From Limnobaculum parvum (GTDB lineage Bacteria > Pseudomonadota > Gammaproteobacteria > Enterobacterales > Enterobacteriaceae), in the NCBI RefSeq assembly GCF_003096015.2, contig NZ_CP029185.2, positions 402,501-466,500 of the forward strand: a DNA stretch of 64,000 nt, read 5' to 3'. The position numbers and the translations under genes were made by a program. The notes beneath the pieces were generated by a model, which worked only from the letters and a program-made list of their open reading frames with translations, searched no databases and had not been told where the DNA came from. Shown here piece by piece: positions 28,555 through 37,561 of this stretch (positions within the stretch are counted from its first letter, which is position 1; the number at the start of each line of letters is the position of its first letter).

Positions 28555-29792
28555 TTTCTAACCCAACGAGTTGATTCTGTCATGCTGTTAATACTGGTTA
28601 TTGTTGGAGCTAGTTGACTAATCACGCGATTCCAACGAGCGATAGGGGCGGTAGTGACATAAACAATATCATAAGGTTGCAATTGGAATTCAGTGCCTAA
28701 TACTAGCGCAGAAGCATCTTTTGCATTTAGCTGATATATATTAGCTAATTTTTTATCAGCGCTGTTGTCCGGTTTAATGTTGCTATTCTCTTCCAGCGGG
28801 TTAAATTGCAAGGTCCCGTCTTCAGGACCGTTATTTTGTTCGATAATGGTATTGCTATTTGTTTTATATGTATTTTTTCTGATGGAGCGAATAACAAATA
28901 TGCCGCTGGCGTCACTCAGCGCTTGATCAATACCGTCGGCATTACCCAGCGCTTCGGTTAATGTCATACCGCTACGATCCATGCGTAATGTGCTTTGCTT
29001 TTTGACTTCACCCATAACAAAGACTTTTAAATCATCATTACGTGGAACATATAAAATATCACCATCATGCAACAAACGGTTTTGGGTTAAATCACCATGT
29101 TGCATTAATGCATTTAACGATATGGGATATTTCTCTCCATTGCGTGTAAGTATGGCATTGTTCCAGTTAGCATTTTCGGTAAGACCACCCGCTTGATTAA
29201 GTGCATCGACTATGGTCAATGGGATATTGGTAATAGGTTGTTGGCCTGACTTGGTGACTTCACCAGTAATATAGGCTTTTTTAGCTCGAAAAGAGGCAAT
29301 ACTGACATCGACTTGGGGAGATTCAATATATTGAGCGAGCTGGTTTGTTATCGTTGCCCGTACTTGGGCCATAGTTTTGTCTTTAACTGAGATCTTACCG
29401 ATATAGGGGTAAAAAATAGTACCATCAGATTGTACCCAGTTTCCCGTGTCACTGGCGCTACGAAACTGGCCTGCTGGTGTAGTCAACTCAGGATGATCCC
29501 ATACGGTTACCATCAATACATCACCGATACCGATACGATATTCGTAGTTTTGTAGCTCTTTTTCCAGATCGGGATTAGCCTGAGCAACTGCGGGATGAAC
29601 TCGATGTTGTTCAACTAATTGTGGCGTAATACTATAGACATTGACCATTGTGTTAATGTCAAAGTTTTCATCTTCCTGTTCCTGAACGGTCTTATTTGAA
29701 ATCGAAAGGTGACTTCCAGGTTCCAAAGTACAGCCACTTAGAAAGACGATGGTTATTAGTGATGGAATTAATAGAGATATTTTCATTTTCAT
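28542..29792 (-). CDS. wza: Outer-membrane polysaccharide export lipoprotein Wza
   Basis: The octameric outer-membrane exit channel for capsule-type polysaccharide. From the ATG at 29792 it has 416 residues, with a signal peptide and lipobox FLSGC (Cys21). A further upstream ATG at 29903 would bury the signal peptide behind 37 residues. The polysaccharide export domain (YRIGIGDVLMVTVWDHPEL, about 85-103) and SLBB repeats follow. The C-terminal amphipathic barrel helix reads RWNRVISQLAPTITSIN. Compared with E. coli Wza (379), an asparagine-rich insert of about 35-40 residues lies near residues 300-340. An alternative ATG is at 29786. Confidence 0.9.
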   Translation of the reverse strand: MKMKISLLIPSLITIVFLSGCTLEPGSHLSISNKTVQEQEDENFDINTMVNVYSITPQLVEQHRVHPAVAQANPDLEKELQNYEYRIGIGDVLMVTVWDHPELTTPAGQFRSASDTGNWVQSDGTIFYPYIGKISVKDKTMAQVRATITNQLAQYIESPQVDVSIASFRAKKAYITGEVTKSGQQPITNIPLTIVDALNQAGGLTENANWNNAILTRNGEKYPISLNALMQHGDLTQNRLLHDGDILYVPRNDDLKVFVMGEVKKQSTLRMDRSGMTLTEALGNADGIDQALSDASGIFVIRSIRKNTYKTNSNTIIEQNNGPEDGTLQFNPLEENSNIKPDNSADKKLANIYQLNAKDASALVLGTEFQLQPYDIVYVTTAPIARWNRVISQLAPTITSINSMTESTRWVRNWPN

Positions 29793-29934
29793 ATACTGCC
29801 ATAAAGTTGGGGCCAACATCAGGAATACGCGGGTAATCTGATAATTTACTATCGCCCGATTACTGGTAAGAGCATTGCCGCCTGAATGAGATAAACGGCT
29901 CATGCTGTCTTTTTAAAATTACTCAATATATCAT

Positions 29935-31005
29935 TTAGTTAGTGTTATTCTTTGGGACCTGTAATTCTTCTATTATATGCTGTTTAGCTGTAGTTGATTG
30001 TAATTTTTTCATTAAATAGAAATAGATGAAAAATACGCCTAAAAACAGAAGAAGAGAAATGATCTCTTTGATCTTAAATTGCTCTAATGCAATACCAAAA
30101 AAAGCTAAAAGCAGTGCCATCGTCACGATGGTAAGAAGGGTTTGGTGTGAACTTAGCCCTTGGTTCATTAGAATATGATGCAGATGTCTTCTATCAGGTT
30201 TGAAAGGACTATTCCCCTGAAGAACGCGGCTGAGTATAACCGTGACCATATCCATTAACGGAATTGCTATTAGCCATAGGCCAGTTACTGCGGCGATGAC
30301 AGCATTATCGCCTTGGGTTGCTAGTAATAATAGCCAAAGAATAGTAAATCCGATTAGCGTACTACCTGCATCTCCCATAAAGACTTTAAACTTCTTACCG
30401 AATGGGATACTTAAGTTGAGTAATAAATAAGGAATAATGATTGCGATGAGCGTAAGACACCAGACGGCTAACTTATTCTGATTTCCTAAATAAAAGCTGA
30501 TACCCAGTCCCAATAATGAAACACAGGTAAGCCCACCAAGTAACCCGTCAATGCCATCAGTCATATTAAAAGCATTAACTGAAGCCCACATGGCAAATAA
30601 AGTGATAATGTATCCAATCCAGCCTAATATCAGTATATTGTTAGGTAATAAGTTGCCTAATGAATAAAGATAAGCCCCATCCATCATTAATAGAATGATA
30701 ACTAGCGCCTGAATAATGATTCTAGGATAAACGGGTAAATCGAGACGGTCATCTAATATCCCTACGGTAAGCAGAATTGATGCGCCAATCAAGTAGGTTG
30801 TGCTATGCGGCAGAGACCCATCTAAAAAGATATACATAACACACATTGATAGATAGATAGCAATGCCACCAACCAATGGAATATGTCCGTGATGCAGTTT
30901 ACGGACATTTGGTTTATCTACAAGGCCAACTTGAATAGCGAGAATTCGGCTTATCAATAGTATGGTTAGACAACAGGCAGACGCCGAGAATAAAAAGAAA
31001 AACAC
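29935..31005 (-). CDS. WecA/MraY-family undecaprenyl-phosphate glycosylphosphotransferase
   Basis: A polytopic membrane enzyme of 356 residues that should transfer a sugar-1-phosphate (GlcNAc-1-P in WecA) to undecaprenyl phosphate and so start polysaccharide synthesis. Family motifs are all visible: GILDDRLDLP (about 82-91), AFNMTDGIDGLLGG (about 146-159), FMGDAGSTLIGF (about 214-225) and the HLHH cytoplasmic motif. The start is GTG at 31005 with AAGG 6 bases upstream. It is the first gene after the JUMPstart element and is followed after about 140 bases by wza. Since enterobacteria keep wecA in the ECA locus, this is probably a second, operon-specific paralogue. Confidence 0.86.
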   Translation of the reverse strand: MFFFLFSASACCLTILLISRILAIQVGLVDKPNVRKLHHGHIPLVGGIAIYLSMCVMYIFLDGSLPHSTTYLIGASILLTVGILDDRLDLPVYPRIIIQALVIILLMMDGAYLYSLGNLLPNNILILGWIGYIITLFAMWASVNAFNMTDGIDGLLGGLTCVSLLGLGISFYLGNQNKLAVWCLTLIAIIIPYLLLNLSIPFGKKFKVFMGDAGSTLIGFTILWLLLLATQGDNAVIAAVTGLWLIAIPLMDMVTVILSRVLQGNSPFKPDRRHLHHILMNQGLSSHQTLLTIVTMALLLAFFGIALEQFKIKEIISLLLFLGVFFIYFYLMKKLQSTTAKQHIIEELQVPKNNTN

Positions 31006-31040
31006 AGAATACCTTTAGCCTTTTGCAAATTTTCAGGGTT

Positions 31041-31076
31041 TGTAGCAGGCTACCGCCCATGGCTTACAGCTGCCAT
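31041..31076 (-). promoter_or_regulatory. JUMPstart / ops element (RfaH recruitment)
   Basis: On the minus strand the sequence reads tggcagctgtaagccatg followed by ggcggtagcctgc. The second part matches the ops core GGCGGTAGcGTG at 31045-31057 with one change. The preceding GCTGTAAGCC half is the usual JUMPstart companion. It sits 36 bases before the GTG of the WecA-like gene. Such elements pause RNA polymerase and load RfaH, giving antitermination through long surface-polysaccharide operons. Confidence 0.88.
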
Positions 31077-31825
31077 TTTGCTGAATTAATTTAAGTTGAT
31101 AATTTATTTGATGCTATTTCATATATAAAAATAAATAATTTCAATTAATTAATAGAAACTACGCATCATATAAAATAGATAGCTAATGAAAGGAATATCC
31201 GGTGGGAATAAGCATTAAATGACTTCCTGTCAATTTTCTATCTCTGTTTTTTCATCCATTTTAAACAATTATGAGACAACAAGGACATTCATAATTATTT
31301 ACTTGCGCTTTACTATATCCGATTCTCATTTCGGTAATACGCAGAATTCGATTTTAAAGGAGTAAATGGATTAAAGCAACGGGCAGTTATTGTTTTCTGG
31401 CTTTTAAACCCGTATATAATATCTGTGCTTTAATATTAAAAGGTCTTGATATTAGTAAGTTGCGGTATTAATAAGGAGCCGATAATCAATGTGATTCATT
31501 AAATCGGATAATATAATCATAAAGAGTAACTAGCTATAAAGTAATGAGTTTAATTAAAATTTTATGCAGTTCTACGCGCTTTATGAGTGGTTTTTAAGAA
31601 GGAGATTATTTTTATAGGTCTTAAAAAATATAGTAACTAGAAAATTAAATGATGAATTGGCGAATAATGTATATTCGCTATTTATAACTTACTAATTAAT
31701 ATGACCAGAATTATCTGCGACGTTGTATTGATATTTTTACTTATAACAGATTTGTAACTTTTATTTAAAAAGATATACATAAAAAATAGTATGTATTCTA
31801 TATATGAATGTATCAAGCTCCACAA
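31077..31825. other. Long AT-rich leader/promoter region
   Basis: About 750 bases, very AT-rich, between the JUMPstart element and tRNA-Phe. It should contain the promoter of the polysaccharide export operon and possibly a long leader, as at other RfaH-dependent loci. I see no ORF, no good RcsAB box and no insertion-sequence end. The composition is typical of H-NS-bound intergenic DNA, which is an inference. Confidence 0.45.
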
Positions 31826-31852
31826 AAGCAAAAACCCGCCAAAAGGCGGGTT
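31826..31852 (-). terminator. tRNA-Phe terminator
   Basis: Stem AACCCGCC-aaaa-GGCGGGTT; the minus strand continues with TTTTTGCTTTTG. It lies 11 bases past the 3' end of tRNA-Phe. Confidence 0.88.
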
Positions 31853-31862
31853 CTTTGAATGA

Positions 31863-31938
31863 TGGTGCCCGGACTCGGAATCGAACCAAGGACACGGGGA
31901 TTTTCAATCCCCTGCTCTACCGACTGAGCTATCCGGGC
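31863..31938 (-). tRNA. pheU: tRNA-Phe (anticodon GAA)
   Basis: A 76-base tRNA on the minus strand, beginning GCCCGGATAGCTCAG and ending with encoded CCA. The anticodon loop is TTGAAAA. As far as I recall, the sequence is identical to E. coli pheU/pheV, and its place upstream of dsbD is the pheU position. tRNA-Phe genes are frequent attachment sites for genomic islands. Confidence 0.97.
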
Positions 31939-32075
31939 AACGGGGCGCATTAAACCGGATCTGAGTCTTATCGTCAATGGCTTTCTGTCTTTTAAGTGGT
32001 AAATTTCGATCAACCGCTGTTTTTTCACTCGAATTCTATCGTTATGCCTAAATATTCAGCGAAATAGGTGTGGAG

Positions 32076-33824
32076 TCACTGGCGCTGAGTGGTATACTTT
32101 TTGATCTTTTCAATATGCTCAATAAATTGCTCGGCATTCATAAACCCTGACACACGCAGCTCAGTGAGTTCTCTGCCCGTTTTATCGAAAAATAGGATCG
32201 TGGGTAAGCCCAGCACCTGAAACTCCTTCAGCAACGCTATATGCTGTTTATTATTCGCTGTTACATCAGCCTGAAGTAAAACGGCATCAGACAGTGCATT
32301 TTGTACAGATGGTGCACTAAAGGTATATTTCTCAAATTCCTTACAGGTTACGCACCAGTCAGCATACAGGTCCAGCATAACCGTTTTACCTTTAGCATTA
32401 GCTAGGGCTTGGTGTAATTCATCACTATTAGCGACCGGTATAAAGACGCCGTGGGTAGTAGGCTGGGCCGGTGAAGTGATAGGACTAAATGCCCAATCCT
32501 GCAATGGACGGGTAACAATCAGTGCTGCGGCCAGTAATAGTAGTTGAAGGAGTCTGCTCCATCCTTGTTGAGAACGTAGGCTGACAATAAAGGCCCAGCC
32601 AAAGAAAGCTAATCCTAATGCAGACCACATCCGTAGTTCCCAAACTTCGCCATACAGGCGACCCAGTAAAATTACTGGGAGTGCGAGGATCAGGAATCCA
32701 AATCCTTCTTTAACATACTGCATCCACGGGCCGCTGCGTGGTAATACTTTGTTGCCAAACAGTGTAACTAGAATTAAGGGAATTCCCATGCCTAGCGCGT
32801 ACAGATAGAGCGTTCCACCACCGGCTAGCAAATTGCCGCTTTGGGCAATATAAAGCAGGATTGCTGTTAACGGTGCGGTTGTACATGGAGAACTAATGAG
32901 ACCTGCTAGCGCGCCCATAATAAAGACACCAAAAGGAGAGCCACCTTTTTGATTATTACTCCAGCCGGTCATTTGGGTTTGTAATGAAGAGGGGAGCTGT
33001 AGGGTATAGATCCCAAACATAGAAAGCGCCAATAGAATAAACAGCGCTGACAGGCCAATTAAAACAACCGGATGCTGAAAATAGGCTTGAAATTGCATGC
33101 CAGCAGCAGCCACAACAAGACCCAATACGGTATAGGTTAATGCCATCCCCTGAACATAGACAAAGGCCAGAAAAAAAGTGCGCTTCAGGCTATAGTTTTG
33201 CTTATTTCCCAGAATAATACTGGAAATCAAAGGGTACATGGGCAGCACACAAGGGGTAGCTGCGGCAATAATGCCAATAACTAAAGCCCACAGAGGGGAG
33301 AAAGGAAGTGATTCTTCAGTATTTGCACTGTTACTTTGTGGAAGTGAGACAGTTGTTGATGCAGAATCGCTGGTCGCTGTTATTTCACTTAATGGAACCG
33401 TTCGCGTTTCGGGTGGGTAACAAAACCCGGCCTCAGCACAACCCTGATAACTAACCGTAATAACTGAGTTATTTTGAGCTTTTGAAAGAGTCAGAGGTAC
33501 GGATAACGCATTTTTATAAATTAAGGTATCACCATAAAAGGCATCGTTATGCTTTTCTGCAGTCGGAAATGTATAGGGAGTTAGCGTGCTATTCTGTGCT
33601 TCAATTTTTATTTGGTGTTGGTAGAGATAGTAACCTGGAGCAATATCCCACTTGAGAATGACATTCTGATTGTTCTGGCTAAAATCAAAGGCAAAAGCCT
33701 GATCGACACTAATAAACTTTCCGGCGGATGGTGCCTTATCAAATAGTGACGCCTGTGCGCTAAACGAAGCGCAGAACAGCGTTAACCAAAAGAGAATAAT
33801 TAATTTAGTGATGCGTTTAACCAT
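32076..33824 (-). CDS. dsbD: Thiol:disulfide interchange protein DsbD
   Basis: Carries electrons from cytoplasmic thioredoxin across the inner membrane to periplasmic DsbC, DsbG and CcmG. 582 residues with signal peptide (about 1-25). Three modules are present with all six redox cysteines: periplasmic alpha domain with CAEAGFC, the membrane beta domain with ATPCVLP and SSPCTTAP in eight helices, and the thioredoxin-like gamma domain with WCVTC near residue 475. It overlaps cutA by 25 bases, so both are expressed together as in E. coli. Confidence 0.96.
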   Translation of the reverse strand: MVKRITKLIILFWLTLFCASFSAQASLFDKAPSAGKFISVDQAFAFDFSQNNQNVILKWDIAPGYYLYQHQIKIEAQNSTLTPYTFPTAEKHNDAFYGDTLIYKNALSVPLTLSKAQNNSVITVSYQGCAEAGFCYPPETRTVPLSEITATSDSASTTVSLPQSNSANTEESLPFSPLWALVIGIIAAATPCVLPMYPLISSIILGNKQNYSLKRTFFLAFVYVQGMALTYTVLGLVVAAAGMQFQAYFQHPVVLIGLSALFILLALSMFGIYTLQLPSSLQTQMTGWSNNQKGGSPFGVFIMGALAGLISSPCTTAPLTAILLYIAQSGNLLAGGGTLYLYALGMGIPLILVTLFGNKVLPRSGPWMQYVKEGFGFLILALPVILLGRLYGEVWELRMWSALGLAFFGWAFIVSLRSQQGWSRLLQLLLLAAALIVTRPLQDWAFSPITSPAQPTTHGVFIPVANSDELHQALANAKGKTVMLDLYADWCVTCKEFEKYTFSAPSVQNALSDAVLLQADVTANNKQHIALLKEFQVLGLPTILFFDKTGRELTELRVSGFMNAEQFIEHIEKIKKYTTQRQ

Positions 33825-34144
33825 GATAGATATTCTTTGTCGCCTCTGCTGATTGGTAATGCAAGCAGTTCTGGTACTTCATAAGGGTGATGCTGCCTTA
33901 GCGCTGCCATCAGAGCATCCTGATGCTGACAATTCGTTTTGAGCAACATCTGAACCTCATACTCCTGCTTCAACTTCCCCTGCCAATAATAGAGGGAGGT
34001 GGCACCGGGTAAGATCGTGACACAGGCGGCTAATTTTTTAGCCAATACTAAAGTCGCAATCTCTTGTGCACTCGCCTCATCTGGCGCAGTACAGAGAATA
34101 ACAATGGCGTTGGTTCCGGTACTGTCAGAAATTGCTGCTGTCAT
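33800..34144 (-). CDS. cutA: Divalent-cation tolerance protein CutA
   Basis: A small trimeric cytoplasmic protein of 114 residues (E. coli 112) from the ATG at 34144, which has AGAGG 8 bases upstream; a longer frame to 34180 lacks family support. The family motifs are ILCTAPDEASAQEIA (about 17-31), CVTILPGATSLYYWQG (about 41-56) and HPYEVPELLALPI near the end. Originally linked to copper tolerance; its molecular role is still debated. Confidence 0.94.
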   Translation of the reverse strand: MTAAISDSTGTNAIVILCTAPDEASAQEIATLVLAKKLAACVTILPGATSLYYWQGKLKQEYEVQMLLKTNCQHQDALMAALRQHHPYEVPELLALPISRGDKEYLSWLNASLN

Positions 34145-34241
34145 AATGTTTACCTCTGGATGATGGAAAACATGTTGCATTCGACAAAATACTATACTGG
34201 TTGAGTGGGTGTTTGTCAGTAACTGGAAGAGAAAGAGAAGA

Positions 34242-34273
34242 ATAGACCTGAAGTGCGGGCACCTCAGGTCTAT
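34242..34273 (-). terminator. dcuA terminator
   Basis: Inverted repeat ATAGACCTGA/TCAGGTCTAT around a GTG-cggg-CAC inner hairpin, just after the dcuA stop codon. No long T tract, so it may act mainly as a 3' stabiliser. Confidence 0.65.
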
Positions 34274-34281
34274 CGAGGTAA

Positions 34282-35583
34282 TTACAGAACCATATTACCT
34301 ACAATGAATCCAAACAGAACTGACAGGGTAATCGCAATAACGCCAGGGATCAGGAATGAATGGTTAAACACATACTTACCGATACGGGTTGAACCGGTAT
34401 CATCCATCTGAACGGCAGCTAGCAGCGTGGGGTAAGTTGGTAAAACGAACAGTGCTGAAACCGCAGCGAATGACGCTACAATACCGACAGGCGTTACGCC
34501 AAGAGCCAGTGCTGCAGGTAACAATGCTTTAGCTGTCGCCGCTTGTGAATACAGTAACGTAGCGGCAAAGAATAGAATAATGGCTAACATCCAGGAGTGG
34601 TCTTGGAGCAGGCCGCCTGAGAATTCTTTGATTTCGTTGATGTGGGCTTGAACAAATGTATCGCCTAACCATGCAACACCTAGAACACAGACACAAGCAC
34701 TCATACCTGATTTGAAGGTACTCGCATTCAAGATCTCATTAGTATCAATTTTACAGAAAACACAAATTGCGGTAGCAATCGTCAACATGAAGACAACAAT
34801 TGCATGGTCACGGCCTAAAATAGGGGTTTCGATCAGACCTACGGATTTACTAATCGCTGTTGCATACAGCATAACGGCAACGATTCCAAGCAGGAATAAC
34901 AAAACAGAAAGTTTCGCCCCTGGTTTAATCACGATATCCGCAACTTTAGTATTGCTAACTAGACCTTTAGCCAGACGCTCTTTATAGATAGGATCGTCTT
35001 TTAACTCACAGCCGAGGAAGTTGCTGATCACCGCCGTCAACATAACGGCAACGAAAGTAGTTGGGATACAAATACCCAACAGCGTTAAATAGCTCACACC
35101 AACAGGTTCTAGAATACCGGCCGTGAATACAACCGCAGCTGAAATTGGTGATGCTGTGATGGCGATCTGTGATGCTACAACCGCAATAGACAGTGGACGG
35201 GAAGGACGGATGCCCTGACCTTTTGCCACTTCAGCGATAACAGGCATAGTGGAGAACGCAGTATGGCCCGTACCTGCAAAGATTGTCATGATGTAGGTAA
35301 CGATGGGTGCAAGAAACGTAATGTACTTAGGATGTTTACGTAGCAGTCTGGCAGCTAAGCTCACCAGATAGTCCATACCACCAGCTACTTGCATTGCAGC
35401 GATGGCTGCGATAACGGACATAATGATTTGAATAACGTCGAATGGGATATTACCCGGGTTTATTCGACAAACTGTAGTCAGTATCAGTACGCCAAGTCCA
35501 CCAGCAAAACCGATGGCGATACCACCTAGTCGAGCACCAACATAGATGGCCAGCAGGACAATCACAAATTGTACAGCTAACAT
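34282..35583 (-). CDS. dcuA: Anaerobic C4-dicarboxylate antiporter DcuA
   Basis: Inner-membrane carrier exchanging fumarate, malate, aspartate and succinate. From the ATG at 35583 it has 433 residues, exactly the E. coli length, and AAGGA lies upstream at normal spacing. An in-frame extension to 35646 is not part of the family. About ten to twelve membrane helices; the N-terminus MLAVQFVIVLLAIYVGARLG is nearly the E. coli sequence. It follows aspA after a partial terminator. Together they supply fumarate to the FrdABCD complex encoded 17 kb away. Confidence 0.95.
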   Translation of the reverse strand: MLAVQFVIVLLAIYVGARLGGIAIGFAGGLGVLILTTVCRINPGNIPFDVIQIIMSVIAAIAAMQVAGGMDYLVSLAARLLRKHPKYITFLAPIVTYIMTIFAGTGHTAFSTMPVIAEVAKGQGIRPSRPLSIAVVASQIAITASPISAAVVFTAGILEPVGVSYLTLLGICIPTTFVAVMLTAVISNFLGCELKDDPIYKERLAKGLVSNTKVADIVIKPGAKLSVLLFLLGIVAVMLYATAISKSVGLIETPILGRDHAIVVFMLTIATAICVFCKIDTNEILNASTFKSGMSACVCVLGVAWLGDTFVQAHINEIKEFSGGLLQDHSWMLAIILFFAATLLYSQAATAKALLPAALALGVTPVGIVASFAAVSALFVLPTYPTLLAAVQMDDTGSTRIGKYVFNHSFLIPGVIAITLSVLFGFIVGNMVL

Positions 35584-35662
35584 ATAATATTTCCTTGATT
35601 TTATAAGTGTTATTAAAAATAGATAACACAAGGTTAACGACTGCAATTTCCTACGGGTACTA

Positions 35663-35697
35663 AAAAGGCATGCTATTTTTTCAATGACATGCCTTTT
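35663..35697 (-). terminator. aspA-dcuA intercistronic terminator
   Basis: Stem AAAAGGCATG with CATGCCTTTT and T-rich flanks on both strands. It lies between the aspA stop and the dcuA start, so most aspA transcripts should end here and some read into dcuA, as in E. coli. Confidence 0.75.
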
Positions 35698-35731
35698 ATT
35701 TTGTTATAGCTGAGTCTTTGCCCGCCAGCAA

Positions 35732-37156
35732 CTAGTCGTCGTAACGTTTTGCTTTATATTCTGGGTGCATCAGGTTCTTGATGGAGAAGATATCATCAAG
35801 TTCTGCTTCGGTCAGAAGACCGCGCTCCAGAACAACTTCGCGTACGGTTTTGCCAGTTTCAGCACAAATCTTACCAACAATGTCACCATTGTGGTGGCCA
35901 ATGAATGGGTTCAGATAAGTGACGATACCGATTGATCCGAACACATAGGCCTCACACACTTCTTTATTGGCAGTGATGCCATCAACACATTTTTCAACTA
36001 AGTTGTGACAAGCATTAGACAGAATGTGGATTGACTCAAACATAGCCTGACCGATAACAGGTTCCATGACGTTCAACTGTAATTGACCGGCTTCAGCGGC
36101 CATAGTTATGCAAATGTCGTTACCGATAACTTTAAAGCAAACCTGGTTTACAACTTCAGGAATAACCGGGTTAACTTTAGCTGGCATGATAGAAGAACCC
36201 GCTTGCAACTCAGGTAAGTTGATTTCGTTTAAACCTGCTCGTGGACCAGAGGAGAGTAAACGAAGGTCATTACAAATTTTAGACATTTTTACTGCAAGAC
36301 GTTTTAATGCGCCATGAACCATAACGTAAGCGCCACAATCAGACGTTGCTTCGATCAAGTCTTCTGCAACTACGCATGGGAAGCCGCTAACTTCAGCCAG
36401 CTTCTGTACTGCCAGAGGAGAATACTCTTTTGGTGTATTCAGACCGGTACCGATAGCGGTTGCACCAAGGTTAACTTCGAGCAGTAATTCAGCCGTGCGG
36501 GTAATGTTTTTGACTTCTTCTTTCAGTAACACACTAAAAGCATGGAACTCTTGGCCCAAGGTCATTGGTACAGCGTCTTGTAACTGAGTACGACCCATTT
36601 TAAGGACTTCTTTAAACTCAACGGCTTTACGATCAAAGCCAGCACGTAGTACTTCAATAGACTCAACCAATTTCATTAGTGAAGCGTAAACTGCGATACG
36701 GAATCCTGTAGGATAAGCATCGTTGGTAGACTGGCATTTATTGACGTGGTCGTTAGGGTTTAGATACTGATATTCCCCTTTTTGATGACCCATCATCTCC
36801 AAACCAATGTTGGCGATAACCTCGTTAGTATTCATATTGACAGAGGTACCCGCACCACCCTGATACACATCAACAGGGAATTGATCCATGCACTTACCAT
36901 TTTTCAATACTTCATCACAAGCCTGAATGATGGTATCAGCAATAGAACGAGGAATGGTTTTCAGTTCCTTGTTAGCCATAGCTGCTGCTTTTTTTACCAT
37001 TACCATGCCGCGAACAAACTCTGGAATATCACTGATTTTGCTATTACTGATGTAAAAGTTTTCAATGGCACGTAGAGTATGAACACCATAGTAAGCTTCA
37101 GCAGGTACTTCACGTGTCCCTAACAGGTCTTCTTCGATTCGGATGTTATTTGACAT
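35732..37156 (-). CDS. aspA: Aspartate ammonia-lyase (aspartase)
   Basis: Reversibly deaminates L-aspartate to fumarate and ammonia, 474 residues (E. coli 478). It belongs to the fumarase/aspartase superfamily, whose signature GSSIMPAKVNPV lies at about 317-328. The flexible catalytic SS loop is included in that motif. N-terminal RIEEDLLGTREVPAEAYYGV is near-identical to E. coli. A strong CRP/FNR-like palindrome lies 175 bases upstream. Confidence 0.97.
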   Translation of the reverse strand: MSNNIRIEEDLLGTREVPAEAYYGVHTLRAIENFYISNSKISDIPEFVRGMVMVKKAAAMANKELKTIPRSIADTIIQACDEVLKNGKCMDQFPVDVYQGGAGTSVNMNTNEVIANIGLEMMGHQKGEYQYLNPNDHVNKCQSTNDAYPTGFRIAVYASLMKLVESIEVLRAGFDRKAVEFKEVLKMGRTQLQDAVPMTLGQEFHAFSVLLKEEVKNITRTAELLLEVNLGATAIGTGLNTPKEYSPLAVQKLAEVSGFPCVVAEDLIEATSDCGAYVMVHGALKRLAVKMSKICNDLRLLSSGPRAGLNEINLPELQAGSSIMPAKVNPVIPEVVNQVCFKVIGNDICITMAAEAGQLQLNVMEPVIGQAMFESIHILSNACHNLVEKCVDGITANKEVCEAYVFGSIGIVTYLNPFIGHHNGDIVGKICAETGKTVREVVLERGLLTEAELDDIFSIKNLMHPEYKAKRYDD

Positions 37157-37561
37157 GTAAACCTTCTTTAATATACCAAGATGAATAAATAGTGAAAAAC
37201 GGTGCTGCTAAGTGATGACGACATTATAAAAGCGTTGTAGCTCTTGGTGCCGAGATAATAAGCTCATTTTGATTAAAAGTATGAATCTAGATCAGATTAT
37301 TGACATCACAAAAAATATTAATGACATAAACGTGATTCAAATCACACCAAATGGGTAGTTGTTGTTTTTGTCGTTATAGTTGATTTTTTAAGATGTCGAC
37401 ACTATATCAAGGCTATATATATAGTATATTAAACTGCTTTTGCTAATTTTAATGATAGGTTATCGAAACATCACTTTGATGTTAACTATGCTTGTTTTTG
37501 ATATAGCTTCAGTATGTTATTATATAAAAATCATTTAATTTCTGAATGTTAAGGATCTTCT
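37157..37561. other. Divergent aspA/fxsA intergenic region
   Basis: Apart from the CRP/FNR-like palindrome, this AT-rich stretch holds only the Shine-Dalgarno sequence AAGGA of fxsA near its right end. Promoter elements cannot be assigned with confidence, and no gene is seen. Confidence 0.5.
37331..37346. promoter_or_regulatory. CRP site overlapping an FNR-like box upstream of aspA
   Basis: The palindrome cgtgattcaaatcaca fits the CRP pattern TGTGA-N6-TCACA with one change. The nested GTGAT-tcaa-ATCAC fits the FNR pattern TTGAT-N4-ATCAA at eight of ten positions. It lies in the 405-base region between divergent aspA and fxsA. In E. coli aspA responds to anaerobiosis and catabolite control, so the site is most likely for aspA. 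Confidence 0.7.

Noticed and set aside
31180..31215. Possible RcsAB box upstream of the polysaccharide export operon
   Set aside because: aaaggaatatccggt only partly fits the RcsAB consensus and the central alignment is off.
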